Shown: positions 12,419 to 20,717 of the stretch, in pieces
Position numbering within the stretch: position 1 is the stretch's first letter
How the letters are laid out: the number at the start of each line of letters is the position of its first letter
Source of the DNA: Bartonella tribocorum
GTDB lineage: Bacteria; Pseudomonadota; Alphaproteobacteria; Rhizobiales; Rhizobiaceae
DNA: 64,000 nt
NCBI RefSeq assembly: GCF_002778015.1
Contig: NZ_NJPP01000004.1
Location: forward strand, 46,852-110,851
Reading direction: 5' to 3'
Notes under the pieces: model-generated
Told to the model about the DNA's origin: nothing
What the model saw: only the letters and a program-made list of their open reading frames with translations
The model's database searches: none
Made by a program: the position numbers and the translations under genes

Positions 12419-12822
12419 TGCTGTAGGCCTTTTTGAACAACACCTTTGACTTGAGAAGTATGATTATTTGCCAAAATATCCTGATTATCTTTCAAGATAT
12501 TTTGTTTAATCACCTCTTCAATTGGATCATATTCCCGTATCGGAATATCTTTAAACACCACGATTTGACGCGGTTGTATAACTTCTAACTCAAGTTCTTT
12601 TTGATAATGTTTCGCAAGTTTTTGCATGCGTGAAGGCTTTATCATAACAGCCCACTCAGCATGAAGCAAATTTACCGTATTTTTTGCTGCAGCAATTTCA
12701 TGCTCCAGATGACGAACCTCGCTCATGCGTTTTTGAACATCATATTTGACCTTATAAGTAAGCCCTGCCATACAAATCATAATCATCACTAAAATCATAT
12801 CAAATGTACGGAAAACTGTCAT
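12415..12822 (-). CDS. ftsL: Cell division protein FtsL
   Basis: The 135-residue bitopic protein has a single N-terminal membrane span (about residues 8-25) followed by a predicted coiled coil rich in E, K and heptad hydrophobics ([20 protein letters not shown]). This topology, the size and the position between rsmH and ftsI identify FtsL; sequence conservation in this family is poor. In known divisomes FtsL pairs with FtsB and FtsQ and activates FtsWI. It overlaps both neighbours by 4 bp. Confidence 0.88.
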   Translation of the reverse strand: MTVFRTFDMILVMIMICMAGLTYKVKYDVQKRMSEVRHLEHEIAAAKNTVNLLHAEWAVMIKPSRMQKLAKHYQKELELEVIQPRQIVVFKDIPIREYDPIEEVIKQNILKDNQDILANNHTSQVKGVVQKGLQQ

Positions 12823-13817
12823 TTCTTGCCACCTTCAAAACTGGCAATTTCTGCTAAACCAAATAATTTCATATCTTCTGCAAGAGCCTCTGATTCAGTT
12901 CGCACCCCTATACGCAATCTCGCAGAACGTGAACGAGGATTTTTCTGTAACTCCTCTTTATTGGCCGTTATTCCTCCTTTAAATAAAGGAAAAAATGTTG
13001 CTGGAGAATGCTCTATTTCAGGCAAATAGCGTGATCTCATACAGTCTCCAGAACGAGCCGAAAAAAATCTTTTGACCATACGGTCTTCAAGAGAATGGAA
13101 ACTGACAACCCCCAAACGACCTCCAGCTTTTAAAACACGCTCAGCAGCAAATAAACCACGTGCTAATTCACCAATTTCATCATTAACATAGAGACGAAGA
13201 GCCTGAAATACACGTGTTGCAGGATGAATGCGATCTCCTGGCTTACGCCCTACCAGCGCTTTGATAGCATAAGCCAAATCACCTGTACGCAAAAAAGGCT
13301 GAACAACACGACGCTTTTCAATCATTCGTGCAATTCGCCCCGCATAACGCTCTTCTCCTAATATCTTAAAAATACGCGCTAAATCCCTTGCTTTTAAATG
13401 ATTGACAACATCACTGGCTGTAAAACCCGTCTGAGCCATTCGCATATCCAATGGTCCATCTTTTTGAAAAGAAAAGCCTCTTTCTGCTTCATCAAGCTGC
13501 ATTGAAGAGACACCAATATCCAAAATAACCGCATCCACCTTTTCTTCAACAATACGATCAAGCTGTGAAAATTCCATATGGACCAAACGAAGCCGTGGAA
13601 AAAATTCATCAACAAGCAATTGTCCCGCATCAATAGCATGAGGATCACGATCAAGAGCAATCACTTCTGCCCCTGCCTTTAACAAAGCGCGCGTATAACC
13701 ACCAGCACCAAAGGTGCCATCAATCACTTTTGCACCAACCAATGGCATAAGCCCAGCCAAAACTGGCTGCAACAACACTGGAATATGGCGTTCAGCTCTT
13801 TGATTCTGTTTTGTCAA
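12819..13817 (-). CDS. rsmH: 16S rRNA (cytosine(1402)-N(4))-methyltransferase
   Basis: RsmH (formerly MraW) methylates C1402 in the 16S rRNA P-site region using SAM. The 332-residue protein shows [10 protein letters not shown] at the N terminus, the SAM-binding [23 protein letters not shown], and the family motifs [20 protein letters not shown] and [16 protein letters not shown]. It is the first gene of the visible dcw cluster; the usual alphaproteobacterial mraZ is not found in the 266 bp upstream. It overlaps ftsL by 4 bp. Confidence 0.96.
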   Translation of the reverse strand: MTKQNQRAERHIPVLLQPVLAGLMPLVGAKVIDGTFGAGGYTRALLKAGAEVIALDRDPHAIDAGQLLVDEFFPRLRLVHMEFSQLDRIVEEKVDAVILDIGVSSMQLDEAERGFSFQKDGPLDMRMAQTGFTASDVVNHLKARDLARIFKILGEERYAGRIARMIEKRRVVQPFLRTGDLAYAIKALVGRKPGDRIHPATRVFQALRLYVNDEIGELARGLFAAERVLKAGGRLGVVSFHSLEDRMVKRFFSARSGDCMRSRYLPEIEHSPATFFPLFKGGITANKEELQKNPRSRSARLRIGVRTESEALAEDMKLFGLAEIASFEGGKK

Positions 13818-13986
13818 AATAATCCGTCTTGAAGTTATGCTGTTTCAAATCAACAGCCCTCTCATGGCAACCGATATCAGAATAACCCAACCCTTAACTT
13901 TCATATTAATCACTATGAACTAAAAAAACTAAAGTTATCCCAAAACACATCCTAACGTATTATACTTAAAGAAATGTTATAATTTT

Positions 13987-14010
13987 AAAAAACGCTCTTT
14001 ATTCAAGCGT
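13987..14010 (-). terminator. Possible intrinsic terminator after RNase P RNA
   Basis: On the minus strand an ACGCT / AGCGT hairpin is followed by a run of six T residues. It lies about 75 bp past the 3' end of the RNase P RNA gene, and so could end that transcript before rsmH. The stem is only five pairs, so confidence is moderate. Confidence 0.4.
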
Positions 14011-14083
14011 CCATTTTAAATACAGTCCCCATAAAAGCCCATATGTCATTAAGTTTATGAAACACCGCATATCATTCATGAAA

Positions 14084-14473
14084 TATCAGTCGGCCTATAA
14101 GCCGGGTTCTGTATAGTAAAGTTTGCACTTTACATGGCAACCATTCATCTAGGACGGATGTTACCATCCGCCTCGTGCAACCTACCCGAATGACTCGCCT
14201 GGAAATCGGCTGCAAATTAATCTTGCACGTCATTTCTATTTGGTCTTGCTCCCGGTGGGGTTTACCTTGCCACATTCATTACTGAATGCGCGGTGGGCTC
14301 TTACTCCACCCTTTCACCCTTACCTATAAAAATAGGCGGTTTACTTTCTGTGGCACTTTCCCTAGGGTCACCCCCGCCGGGTGTTACCCGGCACCGTCTT
14401 TCCATGGAGCCCGGACTTTCCTCACTTGCCGCTTTTCAGCATTGGACAAGCGCGGCTGCCCAGCCGACTGACA
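14084..14473 (-). ncRNA. rnpB: RNase P RNA (class A)
   Basis: The catalytic RNA of RNase P matures tRNA 5' ends. On the minus strand the conserved 5' core GAGGAAAGTCCGGGCTCC, the GGTAAGGGTGAAAGGGTG segment, the AGAGCCCACCGC motif and the 3' core AACCCGGCTTATAGGCCGAC are all visible. The ends (CAGTCGGCT and GGCCGACTG) can pair to form P1, which sets the limits to within a few bases. It is divergent from no gene: both rsmH and the transglycosylase read the same way. Small open frames on the opposite strand here are artefacts. Confidence 0.96.
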
Positions 14474-14554
14474 TATTAATTTATAAAACATTTTCTGCTC
14501 CGTGAAAATAGCCTCTTAAAATATTTTATAACCAATCTCTTTCAAAGGACGTTT

Positions 14555-15064
14555 TTATTTTAATGAAGCCAAATACATTTTCACTTTTGCGCAATATTTT
14601 GCCGAAATGGAATTCATTTTTTTTGCAGCATGACCTGCGTTATATTTAAGGATTGTACCACACGTACTTCCACCACTGAGTTTATAGGCCCGTGCCAAAT
14701 AACGCATACCATATTCAAGATTGGTCGCAGGATCATACAAATCTTTTACAGAACCACTAAAGCCCAATCCTCGTGCCGTAGAGGGTTTTATTTGCATCAA
14801 ACCTATTTCGCCCGATGCCCCTTTTATACGTGCCTTATAATTACTTTCAACTTTTACAACAGCATGTGCTAAATTAACGGGAACATTATGCTTAGTTGCA
14901 AGTTTCTGAATAAGAAACTCATAAGGACGAGCAGGCGTCTTAGAAGAAACAATCACTGAGCCTTCTTTTGATTCTGCATCATTTAAAGCACTATGAGTCC
15001 AGCTTATATCAAATACAAAAAATACAGCACACGCTGTATTTAACAAGATTTTCAAAAATTGCAT
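14555..15064 (-). CDS. Small soluble lytic murein transglycosylase (SLT domain)
   Basis: The 169-residue exported protein has an N-terminal signal sequence (MQFLKILLNTACAVFFVFDIS) and then one goose-lysozyme-like SLT domain. Visible motifs are VVKVESNYKA with the catalytic Glu73, GLMQIKPSTARGLG at 88-101, and YNAG near the C terminus. It would cleave the MurNAc-GlcNAc bond in peptidoglycan. The frame extends 21 codons upstream, but the ATG at 15064 directly precedes the signal peptide and follows a GAAGAG ribosome site. No secretion-system genes adjoin it, so a VirB1-like role cannot be claimed. Confidence 0.87.
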   Translation of the reverse strand: MQFLKILLNTACAVFFVFDISWTHSALNDAESKEGSVIVSSKTPARPYEFLIQKLATKHNVPVNLAHAVVKVESNYKARIKGASGEIGLMQIKPSTARGLGFSGSVKDLYDPATNLEYGMRYLARAYKLSGGSTCGTILKYNAGHAAKKMNSISAKYCAKVKMYLASLK

Positions 15065-16512
15065 TTTCTTTCTCTTCACAACATTCTCAAATTCTATCCG
15101 CAAATAATTTACAAGCGTATTGTACAAAAAAAGAAAGCAAAAGAACGGCTTGAAAAAGGAAATATGAAGACAATTTCAAGATAAAATTCTGTAACAAAAG
15201 AAAATATCTTTATGCACAAATTATAGATTGCTCTATATCATAAAATAAAAAATAAAGAGACTATAGTTAATCTTATAGAATATTCAATAAACTGATATAC
15301 TCTATCAATTTCTGTTATCGCTATTGTATCATTCATTTTTATAGTACAAAAACAGCAATTTAAATAGATATGATATTTTTTTATAAACAACGATTAAATT
15401 CTTTATTGAGGATCAATTCCACAACGCAAGTGAGATACAATCATCTTGATCGAAGATCCTCGATAGCGCAAAAATTTCACAAAATATAAAAACTGTTATC
15501 AATACTGCTTTCTCACCAATAAATGCCCGCCACACGCTTTACACTCAATAAACCATCGACGAAAGCCAATCATCAAACCAATCTCGCACCTCATTACTGC
15601 GCATAAAAAGTTCATAGATAAAACCCTCATACTCTTTACTAAGTCAAAATATTACAATAGCCTTTGCTCTTTGAGATGACTCAAAGAAGCTTTTTACTTC
15701 TTTTAAAAAGGGCTTTTATCCACAAAATCCCCTTGTTTGTGTTGTGCAAAAAACTGATTGTGATTGCTTTAACCGATTGAAAACAAGAGAATTTCACAAA
15801 ATTTAAGATTCTCACTTCACATATAAAACGACAAATGAGCGTTATAAAATAATATCTTAGAAAAAATCCCCTCTTTCTTTGTTCCTACAAGAAAGCTGAA
15901 CGATTATTTTTTGTCTGTTTTTTACTCTCGTAATAATGCAATCCCCTTGAGTTTTTTTGAAGGAAAATATCATCCTCATCCAAATATTTTTTGCTTTATC
16001 CTAGATTATCATCTTATCAGCCGCGCTTTATCTTCAAAAATCATACCAGTGAATCAACAACCTAAAATTCGCAAGAAAAAGAAAGCTCAAACCTTTTAAG
16101 AATTTTCTATCCTTTCCTATCAAACAAAAAATAACCGGCTTATAAAATGAGCTTAACATATTTTGTTACAACAATTTATGCCTTTGTTTTCCTATAAATA
16201 TCAATGAGCGCTTTCAACAGGATTTTCACTCCTTATGAAAATACTGTCTTGATTTAAACTGTTTTTATCCCTTTTATCATTATAGAGCCATTGATAATGC
16301 GGTGACGTAAAAAGCCCTCGATACACTTGCAACCACTCTTATAATAATCACAACCCATATTCTTATACTCTGATTGATGACCTAATGACCTTTTGCGTAA
16401 GATAAATTTTGCTAATTCTCTTACAAATTAACTATTCTCCTCACGCTTTTCAAAACTTCACGAAAAGCTCTAGCCCCTAAAATCAAACCCAAAGCGCGAT
16501 TTTAAAAAATAA
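15065..16512. other. Gene-poor stretch, probably decayed
   Basis: No convincing gene is seen in about 1.4 kb. On the minus strand at roughly 15525-15640 two short overlapping frames read YEGFIYELFMRSNEV and IECKACGGHLLVRKQY, which look like pieces of a broken small gene. A 62-codon plus-strand frame at 15911-16099 has no ribosome site and no recognisable domain. The rest is AT-rich and stop-dense in all frames. Confidence 0.5.
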
Positions 16513-16956
16513 TTAAAAATAAGTGTCCGCAATAGAAGGACGGGAGCGCGCTTTTAAGAGAGCCATAACAACAGTTTCACCAAACTTGAGAGCCTGCTCA
16601 CGACTCTGACCATTTTGAATAGCAAATGCAACAGCATCACGACGTACTTTCTCAATAAATAGCTCTTGCTGCTTAGGATTCATCTTAGAAAGGTGTGCGG
16701 AAAACCGCACGAAAAAATCTGGGAAAGCCACAATCCACCGCTCTAGCAACAACTCATCTGTCACATTAACCTGCTGAGGATGAGAAGAAGAAGTGTAGTT
16801 GGCAAAAAACTTAGAAACAACACCATTACGGAAAGCAAAAATGCTAACACCAAAAATAAGAAACATAAACAAAATAAAAGGAACACGATCGGAGAAAATT
16901 CCCATTACTTCTTTCCCAAAGAACTCATAATCAAATAGGACCGCTCCCTGTAGCAT
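16513..16956 (-). CDS. Unrecognised protein with one N-terminal membrane span
   Basis: I do not recognise this 147-residue product. It has one hydrophobic span (about residues 25-42, VPFILFMFLIFGVSIFAF), then a hydrophilic part with NVTDELLLERWIVAFPDFFVRF and a helical C terminus rich in charged residues. The ATG at 16956 follows AAGAGA. A second in-frame ATG at residue 18, just before the span and after GGGAAAGAAG, is an alternative start. The consistent amino-acid composition and ribosome sites support a real gene. It stands alone between two long non-coding regions. Confidence 0.6.
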   Translation of the reverse strand: MLQGAVLFDYEFFGKEVMGIFSDRVPFILFMFLIFGVSIFAFRNGVVSKFFANYTSSSHPQQVNVTDELLLERWIVAFPDFFVRFSAHLSKMNPKQQELFIEKVRRDAVAFAIQNGQSREQALKFGETVVMALLKARSRPSIADTYF

Positions 16957-17126
16957 TTAACAGTCTCTTAATCAAGACTTCTTTCACTGAGAATGAACGC
17001 GATAATACGCACCCTTCAATGAGCCTTTACCCTCCCTAGTACTAACGCTATACAATAGAAAATCTTAAAAACCCCCACCCTTTTAAAGCTCCTGATCACA
17101 CCTTACAAAACCCTCAAAACAATTAC

Positions 17127-17159
17127 AAAAAAACCTGACTGAGGAGATCCTCAGTCAGG
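17127..17159 (-). terminator. Strong intrinsic terminator
   Basis: On the minus strand CCTGACTGAGGA pairs with TCCTCAGTCAGG (a perfect 12-base inverted repeat, 10 pairs with a six-base loop in practice) and is followed by seven T residues. No protein gene reads into it, which supports the small RNA call. Confidence 0.8.
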
Positions 17160-17183
17160 CCAGACAATCTAGGGGATCCACGC

Positions 17184-17195
17184 GGGGGGGGGGGG
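17184..17195. repeat. Homopolymer of 12 G (12 C on the minus strand)
   Basis: Twelve consecutive G residues stand out in an AT-rich intergenic region. Such tracts are prone to slipped-strand length change. Here it lies in the predicted loop of the candidate small RNA. Confidence 0.9.
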
Positions 17196-17235
17196 AGGAG
17201 GTTCCCCGATCGTCTTCTCGCATCAACCACTAAGA

Positions 17236-18513
17236 TAGCCGATGCAATATTCTTGCTATGGAATAAAATGCTTTAAACAACAAGAAATTATTATCATCTT
17301 TTGCACAAAAAAACACTGAAGAATTATAAACTGTTTAAAAATGGTAAAATTTAGGCAAAAAAAAATCAAAATGATCCAATTTGAAGCAAATCTATTCCAA
17401 GAAACATCGATCAGAATCTATAACCATTATAATTTCTAGCGTAATTTTTTCACAACTCTGGTGATTATAATTAAAAAATAGAATCAGTAGAATGACGTGT
17501 CCAACAGAAATCACCACAAAAGAAAAATGTAGCTTTTAAATTTCATATAACAACAGCAGAAAAATCTGTTCAAAAAAATATTAATTATTTGAATAAAAAC
17601 AATGAATTAGAGAAAAACTTATTTTATTTTTATGGAAATTTCTAAAAATGATGAGTGCAAATATTTCCTTTTTTACCACTTAAACTGCCTTGCAAAATGA
17701 TCAATAAAATAATTTTTATATTCAAAAATTTCTATGCTCTTTTTACATATCAAAATATTGATTTTGATAATCATTTTACACATTAAATGACCGTTCTCAA
17801 TCTTATAAACGTCCCTTAAATTTTCTTATATTAAATCAATCAACCTCATACTATCGCACATGATAAATAGGATTGATCTATGGATAAAAAACTATAAATA
17901 AGCAAAAAATTCACTTTTGGCAAAAAAATCGACTTAATTTAATAAACTTCATGACTTTCATCATAAAGAGATACAAAACTATACTGTGATTTGCGCCTTT
18001 CTTTCTTGCTTTCAGACACGGATTGCCCATAAATTACCGCCAATCTAATCTTTATGAATAGAATGCAAAGCATATATATGCCAATACTTGTAAGAGGAGA
18101 TAAAAGTGAAGTTATATGCATCATAATTATTGTTTTACAAAGTATTTTACAAAATTTGCTATATTTCTCTAATCCATAACCAATTTATGAGGGAGTATAT
18201 GATGTTGTCTACTAAGCTTTTGTTTTTCTATGGCTTGTAAATAAATATATTCCGAACATAGCAGCATGTTTGAGACAAAAATTAAAGCGAATAAAAAACC
18301 ACGCAAGCAGTACCAGCTTTAATATGCCAAATTGAGAAAAAATAGTGCATATATCTGTTTGAGTAATCTCTAAAGCTAGAAGGGAGGATAATTTTGAAAG
18401 AATAGGAAAGAGTAGAAACCAGTTTCTATCTTTACCATCACATCACCCTTTAATGCGCTTTACAGCTTTCAAAAACATTCATATTTTTTAGTGCATTGCC
18501 TCACGTTTTTTTC
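17236..18513. other. Gene-poor stretch holding one copy of a decayed dispersed segment
   Basis: No gene is supported. From about 17990 to 18520 the sequence is colinear with 50060-50570, sharing interrupted matches such as ATCTTTATGA, AGCAGCAT followed by AAAAATT, ATCTCTAAAGC/ATCTCCAAAGC and TCTATCTTTACCATCA/TCCATCTTTACCATCA. This marks two diverged copies of one ancestral element. A 61-codon minus-strand frame at 17939-18124 lies partly in it and is probably a remnant. Confidence 0.5.
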
Positions 18514-18729
18514 TCATTCTTTAATATTTTTCCCACGAAAAACTCTAAGGTATTTCTTATCTATACCCTCTTTACCTTCTTGTTTCACCTCATCTCTTGA
18601 TAACCTTAAATAACTTACAATTGATTGCCTCCATCTTGGACATTTATGAAGGTACAAACCACCGCCACATGGTATTGTAGTTGCTTTTATCTTGAGAAAT
18701 ATGTATGAGAGGTATATTTCCTTTTTCAA
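18514..18729 (-). pseudogene. Possible integrase N-terminal remnant
   Basis: A 71-codon frame contains CGGGLYLHK. That resembles the GGGLYLxV/K turn of the arm-binding domain (DUF4102 type) of phage tyrosine integrases. A +1 shift just after it reads DGGNQ, as expected for the continuing family sequence, but stops follow quickly. No catalytic tyrosine domain is present. This is probably a decayed fragment; a match this short could be chance. Confidence 0.3.
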
Positions 18730-19092
18730 ACGATTTTATTGAAACAAAAACCTCCTCTTATAACAGACGAACAAACGCTTTTGGATTGTAAAAATAATAA
18801 AAAATATTCTTGTATTCGAGACTCTTATTGGAATTTTAAAAGATGGATGATCTTTTAAAATCAATTGATTGATGAATTAAAAATACAATATCAAAATGCC
18901 TTAAATGGCACTCCTCCTAGCCTTAATCTATAAGAGTTCATGATACAACCTCCACGCCCCTATGAAACACCAATACCTTCAAAAAATATAATACAAATAA
19001 AAAACAATCACTTTTCAATGATTAAATAAAGTTTTATCTCTGCGCTATTCCTTGAGAAAAATCAGAAAACAAAGCACGTTAACAAGCGCGAT
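18730..19092. other. Non-coding gap
   Basis: About 360 bp of AT-rich sequence before the convergent ArsR-methyltransferase gene end. I see no gene, RNA or strong hairpin in it. Confidence 0.5.
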
Positions 19093-20031
19093 TTATGCAA
19101 AATTGACTTGTTTATCTTTGATATCATCAACCAATAAACGCGAATCACGAGCAAGCCAAAGTGTCGCCACACACTCCTTACTGTTTTTATTTTGTATAGG
19201 CGTAAGACACATTGTTTGTTCTAAAACAAGGCCTGCATTTTTAAGCCATTGTTCTATTTGTAAGGCCGGAAATCCAAAACCCATATGCGCTTGATCAGAA
19301 TGTGAAGATTCAACTTTATGATCACAAAAATCCACAATCAATAAACGCCCATGAGGACGCAAAACACCAGATATCTTATGAAAAACCATTTCAGGGTTTT
19401 CAAGAAAATGTAAAACCCAATGAAGAACGACTAAATCAAAAGTTGTCTTTCCAACTGGCAAGTGCACAACATCACGATCAAGCACAATTTCAATCGCATG
19501 CGTATAAAGATTAGAAAACAATTTTAAGACAGAATCTCCCCCTATTCCAATATTCAGCATTGTTTGAAATGGCTTATCACTCACGATTTTAAGTAAAGCA
19601 TTTTCCACACCATGATCTGCCATATAGGACGATCGTAAGACATCCCATTGCGACGTATTTTGTAAAAAATGCTGCTTCTTTGTTTTTTGACGCTGCTTTT
19701 TGATATCCTTCAAACGTTCTAAATCGTGCGCTAACAACACATCATGCTTTGGCAAAACCGAAAGAATGCCCCTCACAATGTCTTTACCCCAAAAATCATG
19801 ACAAAGCTTAAAATAAAGACAACCTCCCTTCTGATAACGCTCAATCAATTGTGCTTCGTACAATAAACATAAATATCGTGATATACACGCTTGAGACTGA
19901 TCAAGAATAAAAGTAAAATCAGGGATTGTTAAATCTTCATAATGCAAGAGCCTAAGAACACGTAAATGACTCACCTCTGCAACTGCTTTCAGCAGCACAA
20001 TCATTGCATCTAAACTTGCACTTTTTTTCAT
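19093..20031 (-). CDS. ArsR-type HTH regulator fused to a SAM methyltransferase-like domain
   Basis: The 312-residue protein begins with a winged-helix ArsR/SmtB domain (about residues 5-100, including VSHLRVLRLLHYEDLTIPDF and the recognition helix around SQACISRYLCLL). A linker of about 45 residues leads to a Rossmann methyltransferase fold (about 160-260, with TTFDLVVLHWVLHFLENPE and LLIVDF). No metal-binding cysteine pair typical of ArsR sensors is seen. Such fusions occur widely in Alphaproteobacteria, often near methionine genes, which are absent here. The SAM loop reads MLNIGIGGDS, close to but weaker than the usual VLDLGTGTG, so binding rather than catalysis is possible. Confidence 0.82.
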   Translation of the reverse strand: MKKSASLDAMIVLLKAVAEVSHLRVLRLLHYEDLTIPDFTFILDQSQACISRYLCLLYEAQLIERYQKGGCLYFKLCHDFWGKDIVRGILSVLPKHDVLLAHDLERLKDIKKQRQKTKKQHFLQNTSQWDVLRSSYMADHGVENALLKIVSDKPFQTMLNIGIGGDSVLKLFSNLYTHAIEIVLDRDVVHLPVGKTTFDLVVLHWVLHFLENPEMVFHKISGVLRPHGRLLIVDFCDHKVESSHSDQAHMGFGFPALQIEQWLKNAGLVLEQTMCLTPIQNKNSKECVATLWLARDSRLLVDDIKDKQVNFA

Positions 20032-20717
20032 AACTATTCCTTAAACCTCCCTATAAACATTTGTTTATAGGAAAAAAAGTCAAGCATAATACGCATATTC
20101 TCAATCTATTTCATGTCCCGTTATTTTATCATACCATGAAAAAATAGGGGGCTATACAAAACGAGCAGATCTTATTCCATTGTCTGCAAATAATTGTAAT
20201 ATATTGACTTATAATCATAATTTATCATTCTTAACTTCAATAAAAAGGCTAAAGTATCATCATTTTTTCTCATCTCAAACCTATTCATGATGAATCAACC
20301 AAAACCATTTTCTTGCACCTTATAAACGAGGCATATGGATAAAAAACAGAAGAATGAATGATGGCTACCTCAAAAACAAAAGTCATAGAATATTGAAACA
20401 GAATAAATAATAGGAGATGGTTTTAGCTTGTCGCTTTTTAAGTCAAGACGCAAATACCCAACAACCAGCGCATTTAAGGCTAAAGTGTAGAATGATAATT
20501 TCCCATAAAAGATGCCCCCCTCTTCATAGCAGTTTACAAGCAAGGACAACGATATATCACGAGTAAAATAGCTTTACTTACGTCATAGTCTCATAAAGAG
20601 TTTAGCCTATTTTCAATGAATAAAAAATTCCATGGAATAGATATGACTTTATTGATGAATATCATAAACACAAAAACACACTCTTTTCTCAATAATTTTT
20701 CCATAAGATAAGAAATT
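20032..20717. other. Intergenic region with a member of a dispersed motif family
   Basis: No gene is seen. At about 20264-20340 the sequence TTTCTCATCTCAAACCTATTC followed by ATGATGAATCAACCA has close relatives near 23831-23905 and weaker ones near 40868 and 41070, all intergenic. The remainder is AT-rich and stop-dense. Confidence 0.45.

Larger units (their letters stand above)
17127..17235 (-). ncRNA. Candidate small RNA with C-rich anti-Shine-Dalgarno loop
   Basis: Read on the minus strand, AGACGATC (17208-17215) can pair with GATTGTCT (17162-17169), extended by GGGG with CCCC. This encloses a loop containing CCTCCTCCCCCC within a run of 12 C residues, complementary to ribosome binding sites. 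A strong intrinsic terminator follows at 17127-17159. The layout resembles the CCUCCUCCC-loop sRNAs known in Alphaproteobacteria (for example the Rhodobacter CcsR RNAs), but the homology is not established. The 5' end is a guess and no clear promoter is seen. Confidence 0.5.

Noticed and set aside
14286..14505. Open frames on the plus strand across RNase P RNA
   Set aside because: They are antisense to a highly conserved structured RNA and have no ribosome site or protein family.
15911..16099. 62-codon plus-strand frame
   Set aside because: No ribosome site or domain; composition typical of random AT-rich sequence.
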